NCBI GenBank assembly: GCA_031264755.1 | Contig: JAISDO010000008.1 | Location: 55,549 to 119,548, forward strand | From: Clostridiales bacterium | Lineage (GTDB): Bacteria; Bacillota_A; Clostridia; Christensenellales; Pumilibacteraceae | Reading direction: 5' to 3' | DNA length: 64,000 nt | Shown: piece by piece, positions 1-8,935 of the stretch | How positions within the stretch are numbered: position 1 is the stretch's first letter | Layout: each line of letters begins with the position of its first letter | The notes under the pieces: model-generated | The model's input: only the letters and a program-made list of their open reading frames with translations | The model's database searches: none | Told to the model about the DNA's origin: nothing | Position numbers and translations under genes: made by a program

Positions 1-611
1 TTGACTAACAACAAACTAGTATTGTGAGGCTTGCTTGTCAATGTCACAACATCAACGACCACTCCTGTAATAGACATGACCAAAACATTGAGCACAGCAT
101 TGGTAGATACAGATCTAGATAATACAACTACACTCATACACAATACACTACCCAACAACAGTATGATTGGCAATGCTATATACCAACTCCAATCAATAGC
201 ATAGTCGTAGAGATCTAATAATACACACAATGACACTGCACTACACATCAATATTGCCAAGTATTTGTATCCCAGTCCAACATTGTGTACAACAGACAAT
301 ATCAATCTATGCAAGCCTAAATACAACATGCCAACTGTCGCTACACAGAGCAAAAATACAACCAAAGTCAAGCTGCCACTGTGCATTAGCACAATCAAAT
401 TGGCAATAGTGATAGCCAAGCATGCGCACAACAGTATCTTGTATATTATAGTATAATATCTGATATGTGAGATTGTCAATTTGTTTGGCAATTGGGTATA
501 CTCATATGGCGTAGTTGTAGCTTTGTTGACCAGATTGGTCTTGCATATTGGACAAATCTCATGACTAACATCCATCAATATATTGCAATTGTCACATCTA
601 GTATAAATCAT
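1..611 (-). CDS. Zinc-ribbon membrane protein, DUF6320-like (3' end outside window)
   Basis: This gene begins at the ATG at 611 and runs off the left edge, so its C-terminus is missing. The N-terminus carries two CxxC pairs (C6/C9 and C20/C23), a rubredoxin-like zinc ribbon, followed by about six hydrophobic membrane segments. The arrangement of zinc ribbon plus polytopic membrane domain matches the DUF6320 family, which is often encoded next to a condensation-type acyltransferase, as it is here (gene ending at 713). Function is unknown. No clear ribosome binding site is visible before the start. The family name is from memory of the motif layout; the ribbon and membrane segments are seen directly. 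Confidence 0.7.
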   Translation of the reverse strand, partial: MIYTRCDNCNILMDVSHEICPICKTNLVNKATTTPYEYTQLPNKLTISHIRYYTIIYKILLCACLAITIANLIVLMHSGSLTLVVFLLCVATVGMLYLGLHRLILSVVHNVGLGYKYLAILMCSAVSLCVLLDLYDYAIDWSWYIALPIILLLGSVLCMSVVVLSRSVSTNAVLNVLVMSITGVVVDVVTLTSKPHNTSLLLV

Positions 612-712
612 AGTCAACTCAAAATTTGTAATATAATTAATAAAGCTTGTTTGTTGCTAAAGAATAACAAACATCTTAAGCTTGGTATTGCAAATTATTT
701 GTAATGCATGAA

Positions 713-1969
713 TTAACAATATCTATTGCTACTGACCTTAGGTGTCAAATCCAAAATATTGAGCAACTGAGCTAATTGTTGCTCTAGGACTACGCTTTCG
801 CTCTTGACACAAATAGTCAACACTGTTTTGTTGCCAAAAGTAATCGTGGACGCCTCTATAAGTCTACCTGATTTAGCCACTCCATTGCTGGACTCCAATC
901 TATCTATATGATTGCCAAATTCTTTGGGTACAATAGCTTGTCCATAATTAGAGTAGCTAATACTAGCTAGTTTTTCGCCATAGAGCTTGTAGCCTATGTT
1001 GAGTATCGGTTGTTTCCATATCAGAGGCATTATTTTGGCAATCCAACTGTCGTGTGCCATTACATTGGTATTGATGCACTTGATCAAATAGTCCTTGTCT
1101 ACTTTGTGCAAGTTTGTTTGCACTTGCTTGATTACACTATCAAATGTCAAAGTATCTTGTATATCAAACAATGCATAACCAAAAAAATTACGCATAGACA
1201 TTATGCCAAACTTGCGTCTCAAATCATAAGACACATTGACAATTATTTGTTTAGTATTATTCGTATGACTACATCTCTTTAGACAAATCAGGGTGTATAC
1301 AATCAAGCTAAGCATCAATTCGTTGACATTGCAGTTGTGCTGTCTAGCAGTATATTTGAGTCTATTATACTCCAACTCAAAGTGAGTTAGATAATACACA
1401 TTACCTAGAGCCTGAGGCAATTCTAGCTTCCAGGCTTTGGGTGTGCTACGAGTATTAATTCCTTTGGAAGGATTATATACAATATTGTATGCATTTGCAC
1501 TCTCGTGCAATTTGGGTCTCTCACGCCAATTGATACATCCCTGATATCCACTAATTGACACACCAGACAATTCTAGGTATCTACGCAACAAAGTTTTGAC
1601 AAATATCCACCCGCCGCCGCCATCAGTCAAACCATGAAAAAATTCTACAGATATACGGTGTTTGGAGTACAAGATACGCATAAGATCTTGTTTGTGATAC
1701 ATAGCAAACGGTTGGCACGGATAATGGCAATCTGATTGTACTACTAGTCTGTTAGAACTCTCTTCTAGATAGTGCCAAAACACCCCTTGTTTTAGATTGA
1801 CTCTAAAATAAGGAAATCTAGTCATAATATCATCTAAAGCTTGTTGCAACAAGTCGGCATCAACACATTGATTGAGTACTGCCGACAGTCTAAAAACGCC
1901 ACTCCAAGCCAGATTAGCTGTAGGTGCGTATATACTGCCTACGGTATCCATCTTGTACCAAATTCTCAT
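713..1969 (-). CDS. Condensation/alcohol acetyltransferase-like protein
   Basis: A 418-residue protein of the chloramphenicol acetyltransferase/condensation-domain fold. The N-terminus (RIWYKMDTVGSIYAP) resembles the start of proteins annotated as alcohol acetyltransferases in clostridia, and the catalytic HxxxDG motif appears as HGLTDGGGG near residue 110. Such enzymes transfer acyl groups between CoA thioesters and alcohols or amines, but the substrate here cannot be read from sequence. An upstream TTG at 2020 would extend the ORF; the ATG at 1969 was chosen because it fits the family start. It precedes the DUF6320-like gene by about 100 bases, the usual family pairing, so the two probably act together, perhaps on a lipid or cell-surface product. 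Confidence 0.7.
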   Translation of the reverse strand: MRIWYKMDTVGSIYAPTANLAWSGVFRLSAVLNQCVDADLLQQALDDIMTRFPYFRVNLKQGVFWHYLEESSNRLVVQSDCHYPCQPFAMYHKQDLMRILYSKHRISVEFFHGLTDGGGGWIFVKTLLRRYLELSGVSISGYQGCINWRERPKLHESANAYNIVYNPSKGINTRSTPKAWKLELPQALGNVYYLTHFELEYNRLKYTARQHNCNVNELMLSLIVYTLICLKRCSHTNNTKQIIVNVSYDLRRKFGIMSMRNFFGYALFDIQDTLTFDSVIKQVQTNLHKVDKDYLIKCINTNVMAHDSWIAKIMPLIWKQPILNIGYKLYGEKLASISYSNYGQAIVPKEFGNHIDRLESSNGVAKSGRLIEASTITFGNKTVLTICVKSESVVLEQQLAQLLNILDLTPKVSSNRYC

Positions 1970-2026
1970 TGTAATATAATTATACGCATACACAACTAAT
2001 AATATTATAAATTGTACCAATATACA

Positions 2027-2069
2027 CTGTATCTATCCAAGCAATCAATATTTGTCTGGATAGATACAG
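2027..2069. terminator. 13-bp inverted repeat between membrane gene and acyltransferase gene
   Basis: Perfect 13-base arms (2027-2039 and 2057-2069) with a 17-base loop lie between the stop at 2107 and the next gene. There is no long U-run after the stem, so it may be an intrinsic terminator of weak type or an operator. Confidence 0.45.
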
Positions 2070-2106
2070 TACACAAACTTTACTCAGATATACAATATTT
2101 GTACAA

Positions 2107-2997
2107 CTAGTGACTTTCACTTTTGTATAGCTTGCCGTTGATATAATAGTCCTTGTTGTCCAAAATTGTATATACTGTGATATCCAATATAGTATAGAAT
2201 AATACAGTAATAGGCAATGTTATAATCAAACCAAAATTATGTGTAGGTATAGCCAATGATACATTGAGTGTTATTAGCACAATTGATACAACAAAGTGCC
2301 ACAAATAAACCGTCCAAAATCTACGTGAAACTTTGCGTACACCATACACAAACGCTTCGTTAGGTTGTAGTTGAGCTGATACTACACTACCTACCCAACA
2401 ACTAACTAGGGTTTGTCTCAATGCCAACAGAATCAAAAATATCAATCCAAGCACAAACAGTGCATACTCTACAGCATCTAACTCTCTCAACACAAACAAA
2501 CCAATTACAAGTAATGCTACCATGCACAAATCAAAAAATAATGCAAATACAAGCCTATTGATAGTATACTTGACAGATCTAACTACAGAAGAGGCAAATA
2601 TTGTCAAGAATTCAATATCAGCATCCATGTGCATCTTGTTGTATATAGAGGTAGCTAGTGGTATTTGATACAAACCAAAAAATAGTCTACTTACTGTCAA
2701 CATAACCAACAATGCAAAAAACAAACTACCAAAGAAGTCTATATACTCAAAGTTGAGGATATCTACAATATTGACAACAAAACTCTGCAAGTTTACCACA
2801 AGATTGTCGGTATCGCTACTGTGTACTATGTTGTCAATATTTTCAAATACACCTAAGGCTTCAAGTCTAGATCCAAAATACCACAAAAATTGCATACCAA
2901 AAGCTACGAGTATACAAGATACAATCAACAAGTATATCAGCAATGGCCACAACAAGCCAAGCTTGTCAAAAAATATTTTGAACGAATTTTTGAGCAA
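2107..2997 (-). CDS. Polytopic membrane protein of unknown function
   Basis: A 296-residue protein with about six strongly hydrophobic segments spread along its length and a short charged C-terminus. The start is a TTG at 2997, chosen because AAGGAG sits five bases upstream; no better ATG exists. It follows another membrane protein of similar size and style (3080-3883), and the two probably form an operon. The layout, two adjacent 6-TM proteins of 270-300 residues without ATPase, resembles DUF975-like or uncharacterised integral membrane families of Firmicutes, but no diagnostic motif was recognised. It ends with TAG. Confidence 0.65.
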   Translation of the reverse strand: MLKNSFKIFFDKLGLLWPLLIYLLIVSCILVAFGMQFLWYFGSRLEALGVFENIDNIVHSSDTDNLVVNLQSFVVNIVDILNFEYIDFFGSLFFALLVMLTVSRLFFGLYQIPLATSIYNKMHMDADIEFLTIFASSVVRSVKYTINRLVFALFFDLCMVALLVIGLFVLRELDAVEYALFVLGLIFLILLALRQTLVSCWVGSVVSAQLQPNEAFVYGVRKVSRRFWTVYLWHFVVSIVLITLNVSLAIPTHNFGLIITLPITVLFYTILDITVYTILDNKDYYINGKLYKSESH

Positions 2998-3079
2998 AAA
3001 AACTCCTTGTAATCTAATTAGATTTGCCTAGAGCAAACTATTATTTTTTTATCATCATTTTTGTACTGTGCATACTACC

Positions 3080-3883
3080 CTAATCCAATATCTCTATATT
3101 AGTCAATGCAAAATATGCAACCATACTAAAAGTCTGTAGATACATTATCCAAAACAAATACACAAATATATTGAAGAAGAAGATAATCCACTCTATATTC
3201 AAGAGCGACAGCAATATAGATACTATCACAGTCACTATCATAGGCATAATCACAGAAAAATATATATGCAAAAAGTTGCTCTGTACTAGACGTAGGCAAT
3301 ATACCATCATGTCCATGAATTTGTAACCACTCATAATCAAGCTAGGTATCCAAAGTATCATGGACAAAAATAGTGCAATTGATACAAATATCAACAATAT
3401 AGCTACAATAGCCATTATCATATTGACAACTATAGGGTCTAGACGTTGATGCAAAGTCTCGTGTATCACATAAGATATACTAGCTATAATTATCTTGAGC
3501 AAGACGACTACAACTACAAAGATAGATAGACTAATCACAACAGGTATAATTGTATAATTGATACCCATGATAGGTCTATCCAACGACAACCTACCCACTT
3601 TGAGATGCTGCTCCATTGTATTGTAATACATGCTACTACTCATCACCACAAGTACGGCTATTGCTATTAGCGGATATACATAAATGATGTTGTTTACATT
3701 GAACAATAGCCCTAACATACTACCAAAATTGACAGTATGCAACTCTTTGTATTTGATCCAAAAAGTAGCTATATTAAACGGTGTAGAATATATACCCAAT
3801 ATTATGCTTGGCAAAATACTTATCACAAAATACACAAGCCAATTCTTGTGCATATACTTCAAGCTAATATAAGCGTACTTCAT
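3080..3883 (-). CDS. Polytopic membrane protein of unknown function
   Basis: A 267-residue protein with six or so hydrophobic segments. The ATG at 3883 has a close Shine-Dalgarno-like GAAGGTG four bases upstream. No conserved motif was recognised. It lies between a secreted Fn3-like protein upstream and a second membrane protein downstream, all on the same strand with short gaps (42 and 82 bases), so the three may be co-transcribed as an envelope-associated group. Codon use and base composition match the surrounding genes. Confidence 0.65.
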   Translation of the reverse strand: MKYAYISLKYMHKNWLVYFVISILPSIILGIYSTPFNIATFWIKYKELHTVNFGSMLGLLFNVNNIIYVYPLIAIAVLVVMSSSMYYNTMEQHLKVGRLSLDRPIMGINYTIIPVVISLSIFVVVVVLLKIIIASISYVIHETLHQRLDPIVVNMIMAIVAILLIFVSIALFLSMILWIPSLIMSGYKFMDMMVYCLRLVQSNFLHIYFSVIMPMIVTVIVSILLSLLNIEWIIFFFNIFVYLFWIMYLQTFSMVAYFALTNIEILD

Positions 3884-3925
3884 CTCACCTTCAATTATAC
3901 AATCAATTTACAATTTGGTCAACAA

Positions 3926-4393
3926 TCAAGCGATAGGATTGCTAACTACAACTGCTCCTGTTGTAGAATAAGTCTCGCCCTTGTCATCTATATATTTGAC
4001 AAAATAAGTATAAGTCTCACCTGGTACAATATTGCTATCTACAAATTTGGTAGTATGAGTACTACCTACTAGTGTAGCATCAGATATAGATTGCAACATC
4101 AGATAAAACAATCCATTGGTCTTGATACTTTTGACACGATATATCAAGTATGTATCTACATTGATATTATTGATTGGCGTCCAAATCAGTTCGGTAATAT
4201 TTGCCTCTACTTTGGATGTTGTAAGATTGAGAGTGTGCAATGGCAAACTTTTGTTGTATCCTTTATCTACAACTAGCAATTGTCCCAAACATTGGGTAGA
4301 TAGGTTTGCAACCGAATTAGCAACACCATTGTATACAAAACAACAAATCAACAAGATAGTTAATGCAATACTCCAATATATATTACTCTTCAT
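3926..4393 (-). CDS. Secreted protein with a fibronectin type III-like domain
   Basis: A 155-residue protein. Residues 1-26 form a signal peptide (basic MKSN, hydrophobic core, ending near VANS). The rest resembles one fibronectin type III-like beta-sandwich: a 'TELIWTP...VDTYLIYRVKS' strand pair and a C-terminal 'VPGETYTYFVKYIDDKGE' strand are typical of Fn3 folds in secreted proteins. It has no LPXTG motif or C-terminal anchor, so it is probably released or held by another protein. No ribosome binding site is obvious before the ATG. Together with the two downstream membrane proteins it may form a small envelope cluster. Confidence 0.65.
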   Translation of the reverse strand: MKSNIYWSIALTILLICCFVYNGVANSVANLSTQCLGQLLVVDKGYNKSLPLHTLNLTTSKVEANITELIWTPINNINVDTYLIYRVKSIKTNGLFYLMLQSISDATLVGSTHTTKFVDSNIVPGETYTYFVKYIDDKGETYSTTGAVVVSNPIA

Positions 4394-4592
4394 ACTTTAG
4401 TATTATGCTAAGCAAGCACAGTTTAATCATATCAAGTACAGTTTTGTTGGAGTTTGGATTATGCCTCGCTATACTAGGAGTGCTTTGCTGTATTATTGTA
4501 TCAATTTTGTTGTTTGATAGGATAGCAGTCGCTCGTGCGGCGATATACAATACAGCTCTTTTCATATTGCATTGACTCCATTTGATACACAC

Positions 4593-4907
4593 CTAAGAAG
4601 ATATAATAACCATAACTATTCTATCACGTCTATCTTGATAGACTCTCCTCATCTTAAATTTATCTCGATATGTTTCAGTAATATATTCTTTATCAATGAA
4701 GTATTCATATGTTCCGTATTCATTCTTTGAATCATTCAAATTTGAGTGAGCAATAAACCATACATCTCTTGTCCTATCCGTATCTGCTCGTGTTGCAAGA
4801 AGTTTACGGTATTTAGCACCAAACTTATATAGTTGAGATATGTCCCAACCAAAAACATAACAACCATTTTTGTAGATATCAGCGCTATTTGGTATCATGT
4901 TTACCAT
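4593..4907 (-). CDS. Orphan 104-residue ORF, possibly the 3' part of a degraded gene
   Basis: The ORF encodes a charged, aromatic-rich protein with no recognised domain. The ATG at 4907 has no ribosome binding site. The reading frame continues upstream with a TGA immediately before the start, and further up the same frame meets a 9-residue ORF (4992-5021) that has an excellent AAAGGAG site directly after rlmN. This suggests that a longer gene downstream of rlmN has been broken by two stops (TAG, TGA). Just upstream lies a run of nine G/C bases and a locally GC-richer stretch unlike the neighbours. It could also be an independent acquired gene. Whether it is expressed is uncertain. Confidence 0.4.
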   Translation of the reverse strand: MVNMIPNSADIYKNGCYVFGWDISQLYKFGAKYRKLLATRADTDRTRDVWFIAHSNLNDSKNEYGTYEYFIDKEYITETYRDKFKMRRVYQDRRDRIVMVIISS

Positions 4908-4928
4908 GCGTCAAATGTGTGTGTGGGA

Positions 4929-4937
4929 GGGGGGGGG
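4929..4937. repeat. Nine-base G homopolymer
   Basis: A run of nine G on the plus strand (nine C in the direction of transcription) in the region between rlmN and the orphan ORF. Such tracts are prone to slippage. It lies within the possibly degraded reading frame 4593-5021. Confidence 0.9.
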
Positions 4938-5041
4938 TGAACCGTTGTCCACAGAGGCTGCAGAGGTCTTGTCCTTCATCTTTATCAATAACTAGACTAG
5001 TCTACATAGTTTGAATTGCATAGTGCTCCTTTAATTATAAT

Positions 5042-6103
5042 TTAGGTAGACATAGCCTGCCTAATCTTGGCGTCAAACTTGTTGCGAAGCTGCCCACAGG
5101 CTCCGTCTATATCGCTACCTTGAGTTCGTCTTATGGTAGCGGACACACCTAGCTCATTGAGTTGCCTACAGAACTTGAGTGCCTCAATCTTGGATAGCCC
5201 TTGCAACTCTCGTTCGGTTACCCAGTTGAGTGGTATAAGATTGATATGACTAGACATATTCCGTACAAAGTTAGCCAATCTCAATGCATCGCTAGGATAA
5301 GTATTGAGGTCTTTGATCATTATGTACTCAAACACTATCCTACGCCCAGTCTTACCAAAGTAATATTTGGCAGCCTCTATGACTTGCTGCACTGTATATA
5401 CTTTGGCTACTGGCATTATTTGTCGTCTACTATCGTCAGTAGTTGCATGCAGTGATATGGACAGAGTTATACCTAAGTTGAGATCAGCCAATTGTTCTAT
5501 CTTGTCAACCAACCCACATGTAGATACTGAGATATTGCGATTGCCAAAATTTATACCATCTTGAGATATTGCCAGTCTCAAGAATTTGACCACATTGTCA
5601 TAGTTGTCCAATGGCTCACCACTACCCATCAACACTATATTGCCAACTGCCCTATTGTCAACAGTACCACCTTGCTCCGCATTGACCGCAATCACCTGTC
5701 CAAGTATCTCACCCGGTGTACAATTGCGACTATACCCCGCTAAAGCAGAAGCACAAAATTTGCAATCAAATTTGCATCCGACTTGACTAGATACACATAC
5801 AGTATTGCCATACTTATTGGGCAAGTAGACACTCTCAACAGTACAGTTGTCTTGCAATCCAAAAAGGTACTTGCAGGTACCATCTTTTGATACTTGCTTG
5901 TCCAAAATTTTGACACTTTGTGCCAAATAGTCTTGACGCAGTGTAGACAACCAACTCTTAGGCAAATTGGTCATGGAGTCAAAGTCTACACCTCTAATCA
6001 ACCAGTCTCTCAACTGCTCTACCCTAAATTTGGGCTGATTGCAACTTGACACAATCTCCCCCAACTCTTGTATATCACAATCTAGCAATAGTTTTTTGTT
6101 CAT
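5042..6103 (-). CDS. rlmN: 23S rRNA (adenine2503-C2)/tRNA methyltransferase RlmN
   Basis: A 353-residue radical SAM enzyme that methylates C2 of A2503 in 23S rRNA and A37 of some tRNAs. The iron-sulphur motif CxxxCxxC is at C110, C114 and C117, and the C-terminal 'SDIDGACGQL' supplies the second catalytic cysteine (C336) that forms the methyl-cysteine/RNA adduct cycle. Length is usual for the family (about 345-370). The ATG at 6103 lies inside the end of rsmB (29-base overlap) with no clear ribosome binding site, so translation is probably coupled. In clostridia rlmN is commonly followed by a PP2C phosphatase and a PASTA kinase; those are absent here and an apparently damaged reading frame follows instead. 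Confidence 0.95.
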   Translation of the reverse strand: MNKKLLLDCDIQELGEIVSSCNQPKFRVEQLRDWLIRGVDFDSMTNLPKSWLSTLRQDYLAQSVKILDKQVSKDGTCKYLFGLQDNCTVESVYLPNKYGNTVCVSSQVGCKFDCKFCASALAGYSRNCTPGEILGQVIAVNAEQGGTVDNRAVGNIVLMGSGEPLDNYDNVVKFLRLAISQDGINFGNRNISVSTCGLVDKIEQLADLNLGITLSISLHATTDDSRRQIMPVAKVYTVQQVIEAAKYYFGKTGRRIVFEYIMIKDLNTYPSDALRLANFVRNMSSHINLIPLNWVTERELQGLSKIEALKFCRQLNELGVSATIRRTQGSDIDGACGQLRNKFDAKIRQAMST

Positions 6104-7373
6104 ATTTTTTTGTCAATACTGCCGCAAAAAATCCATCTGTGCCATGCAGATGTGGCCATAGTCTAATATACCCCTCGTCGTCCGAATGTACATATTGATT
6201 GTCAACAACAACGGTCTCAAAGTCAGAGTGCGTCTTCAAAAATTGTCGCACAACACTTTCATTCTCAGCTATAGTTATGGTACAAGTACTATAGAGTATT
6301 CGTCCACCCGATCTCACATAACGTGCCGCATTAGACAGTATTTTGGATTGTATTATAGTCAACTGCTGTATATCTTGCATAGTAGTAGTCAATACAATTT
6401 CGTGCTTGGAGTACACCATGCCTAGTCCACTACAAGGCACATCACACAATACTATATCAAATCTAGACTCAAAATCAGGATTGTACACTGTAGCATCGTT
6501 GAGCAACACTTGTACCTGTTGGGACACACCCATTGACTTGGCATAGTTGCTAATCAATGGTAGTTTGTGAGCATGTATATCACAAGCAACTATATTGCTA
6601 TTGGGACTGTTGTGGACAAAATATACAGACTTGCCACCAGGAGCCGCACACAAGTCCAAAACATTGCAGGACAAGTCTTGACCCAATGCATTGACTATCA
6701 TCATGGATGCAAGCGACTGTATAGCATATAGACTCTTGTCGCAGTTGTTGAGATGCTTTGCCTCTACATACAGACCTAGACTTGACTTGTGCACTTCACC
6801 ATACCGTACCAAATTGCGATACAGTTCATCTCTAGTTGTAGTTGTAGGATTGTGTCTTATGTGAGTCTTGTATGTAGGTACATATCCCAAGAACTGCGTG
6901 GCAGTATCAATGCCGTAGTCAGTCATTATCAATTGCACCACCCATTCGGGATAACTATAGTTGATACTGAGACTATGTACAGAGGTATCTAATGCAGGTA
7001 GTTGCACCTCGCAAGACTTACGCAAGATTGCATTGACAAAATTATTGACCCCACCTTTGTGTATCAATCTAGCCAAGTTGACACAATTGTTGATAGTTGC
7101 GTATTGTGGAGTATTGGTATACCGCAATGCAAACAATCCCATCTTAAGCAATACGAGGAGATTAGGTTTTGGTGACTTAGTTGTGAGTGTATCAATTAGG
7201 TATTGCAATTGCACATCGTACCTAAGCACACCATATACCATGTGCGTGACACTTGCAGTATCACAATTGTTATCACTCTTGAGAACCGAATTGAGTGCAA
7301 TATTGCTAAACTTGCAATCACGATACACACTATTGAGTATTGTATATACTACTTTGAGATTGTATACATTCAT
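6075..7373 (-). CDS. rsmB: 16S rRNA (cytosine967-C5)-methyltransferase RsmB
   Basis: A 432-residue protein with an N-terminal NusB-like RNA-binding domain (about residues 1-135) and a C-terminal SAM-dependent methyltransferase. The SAM-binding motif CAAPGGKS and the two catalytic cysteine motifs DVPCSGLG and YSTCT are all present, so the enzyme should be active on C967 of 16S rRNA. It is followed by rlmN with a 29-base overlap, making an rRNA-modification pair. Upstream, 61 bases separate it from bcp. The ATG at 7373 lacks a Shine-Dalgarno sequence; a TATTTT hexamer six bases before it hints at a leaderless start, but no good -35 is seen. Confidence 0.95.
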   Translation of the reverse strand: MNVYNLKVVYTILNSVYRDCKFSNIALNSVLKSDNNCDTASVTHMVYGVLRYDVQLQYLIDTLTTKSPKPNLLVLLKMGLFALRYTNTPQYATINNCVNLARLIHKGGVNNFVNAILRKSCEVQLPALDTSVHSLSINYSYPEWVVQLIMTDYGIDTATQFLGYVPTYKTHIRHNPTTTTRDELYRNLVRYGEVHKSSLGLYVEAKHLNNCDKSLYAIQSLASMMIVNALGQDLSCNVLDLCAAPGGKSVYFVHNSPNSNIVACDIHAHKLPLISNYAKSMGVSQQVQVLLNDATVYNPDFESRFDIVLCDVPCSGLGMVYSKHEIVLTTTMQDIQQLTIIQSKILSNAARYVRSGGRILYSTCTITIAENESVVRQFLKTHSDFETVVVDNQYVHSDDEGYIRLWPHLHGTDGFFAAVLTKKYEQKTIARL

Positions 7374-7433
7374 TAAAAATAGACACTGATTAATTGACTA
7401 ATAAGCAGTAGTTGGTGTATGAGACTATCCGAA

Positions 7434-7892
7434 TTAGGTATTGTTATCAATATATTCAAGCACTTGAGATACATGATCTTTGACTTTGACATTTCGCCAC
7501 TCATGCACTATAGTACCATGAGTATCTAATACAAAAGTAGATCTCAATATGCCCATATATTGCCTGCCATACATAGACTTTGGCACCCATACCCCAAAAT
7601 TGTTTGCCAGTCGCTTGTCCACATCGCTCAGCAACACAAAGTTGAGTTGATACTTGTCCCTAAACTTAGTGTGACTATTGACACTATCAGGACTAACACC
7701 AACTATCACAGCTCTGTCGCCAATAATACTTACAACATCTCTAAAATCCTGAGCCTGCGTTGAGCAACCACTCGTATTATCCTTAGGATAGAAGTATAAT
7801 ATCACCGTAGATCCCAAAAAGTCCCTCAAAGCATAATATTTGGAGTTGCCTCTAGTATCCACACCTTGCAATTGTATATCCAAATAGTCCAT
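7434..7892 (-). CDS. bcp: Thioredoxin-dependent peroxiredoxin, BCP/PrxQ type
   Basis: A 152-residue peroxiredoxin that reduces hydrogen and organic peroxides. The peroxidatic cysteine is C43 in the motif 'YPKDNTSGCS', matching the BCP signature. No second cysteine exists in the protein, so it is a 1-Cys type that must be resolved by another thiol. The gene is inserted in the conserved fmt-rsmB cluster: its ATG directly follows the fmt stop (TAAATG), with GGTGG inside the end of fmt as ribosome binding site, so the two are translationally coupled. Placement of a peroxide scavenger inside this cluster is not usual. Confidence 0.92.
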   Translation of the reverse strand: MDYLDIQLQGVDTRGNSKYYALRDFLGSTVILYFYPKDNTSGCSTQAQDFRDVVSIIGDRAVIVGVSPDSVNSHTKFRDKYQLNFVLLSDVDKRLANNFGVWVPKSMYGRQYMGILRSTFVLDTHGTIVHEWRNVKVKDHVSQVLEYIDNNT

Positions 7893-8834
7893 TTATCCAC
7901 CCAATATACTGCCTATAGGCAACTTATTGCCATTGAAGAAGTCCTTAATACTTAGTTTTTTTTTGTTTGACAATTGCAATTCTAACACTTTTATACATCC
8001 GCTACCACATCCTATCACTAGACCATTGTTGCTGTCGGCATACAATATTTGGCCAGGTGTCGTTTGAGATTGAAGATCTGATACTTGAGATCTCCATATT
8101 TTGATTAGTTGACCATTCAAATATGTGTATGCACCAGGTGTACTCGTAACACCTCTGATATGATTGTGTACATCTATACTTGACTTAGTCCAATCACACT
8201 TGCCATCTTGTTTGCGTATTATTGGGTGATAGCTTGATATACTATCTTGTTGAGGTTGTGGTACTATTTGGTCAAAACTATTAAGAAATTCCTCTAATGC
8301 TGTAGCACCTAATTGTGATAGTACAGTGTATATGTCGTCATAAGTGTGATGAGACTCTATCTCTGTAGGTACTTGCAACAATATAGGTCCAGTGTCAAGA
8401 CCTCTCTCTGTACGCATAATAGTTATGCCAGATTTGTGATTGCCTTCTATAATACACCAATGTATAGGGCATCCACCCCTATATTGTGGCAAAAGCGATG
8501 CATGCACATTGTATACGCCCAATGTAGGTATATCTAGTATTGTTTGTGTAAGCAATTGCCCAAAAGCAGCAGTGATCACTATATCAGGTTGAAGATCCTT
8601 CAGAGATTGCACGCCTTCGGGAGATTTGATTTTGTCAAACTGCAATACAGGTATATTGTGACAATTAGCCAATGCCTTGATCGGACTAGGCAAAACTTGC
8701 ATCCTGTTGCCCTGCTTGTCCAATTGCGTATACACCGCCACAACATTGTACCTTTTGCTTATCAACATAATAAGACTGGGTACTGCAAACTGCGGCGTAC
8801 CCATAAAAACTATACGTTTTTTCTTTATATCCAT
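7893..8834 (-). CDS. fmt: Methionyl-tRNA formyltransferase
   Basis: A 313-residue enzyme that formylates Met-tRNAfMet for translation initiation. The formyl-transfer motif is seen as 'NVHASLLPQYRGGCPI' (normally SLLPxxRGxAPI), with GLDTGPI following, and a C-terminal OB-like domain 'WTKSSIDVHNHIRG'. Length is usual. It is preceded by a consensus promoter (8842-8870) whose -10 ends seven bases before the ATG, and no ribosome binding site is visible, so the transcript is probably leaderless. A gap of 101 bases separates it from def, its functional partner upstream. Confidence 0.96.
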   Translation of the reverse strand: MDIKKKRIVFMGTPQFAVPSLIMLISKRYNVVAVYTQLDKQGNRMQVLPSPIKALANCHNIPVLQFDKIKSPEGVQSLKDLQPDIVITAAFGQLLTQTILDIPTLGVYNVHASLLPQYRGGCPIHWCIIEGNHKSGITIMRTERGLDTGPILLQVPTEIESHHTYDDIYTVLSQLGATALEEFLNSFDQIVPQPQQDSISSYHPIIRKQDGKCDWTKSSIDVHNHIRGVTSTPGAYTYLNGQLIKIWRSQVSDLQSQTTPGQILYADSNNGLVIGCGSGCIKVLELQLSNKKKLSIKDFFNGNKLPIGSILGG

Positions 8835-8841
8835 GCATACA

Positions 8842-8870
8842 AGTATATAGTACTGTCATCATGTTGTCAA
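8842..8870 (-). promoter_or_regulatory. Consensus promoter giving a leaderless fmt transcript
   Basis: TTGACA (8865-8870), 17-base spacer and TATACT (8842-8847) read on the minus strand. The ATG of fmt starts seven bases after the -10, so the expected transcription start is at or next to the A of the start codon. Confidence 0.75.
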
Positions 8871-8935
8871 TATAGTGTATATTGTATTTTGCACCAATAT
8901 CTTTGTGTAATATTGCCCAAGTAATGCCATCTGAG

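Noticed and set aside
4405..4575. Plus-strand 56-residue hydrophobic ORF between the Fn3-like gene and the orphan ORF
   Set aside because: No ribosome binding site or promoter, opposite to all neighbours, and a 69-residue ORF on the other strand overlaps it; both look like chance frames.
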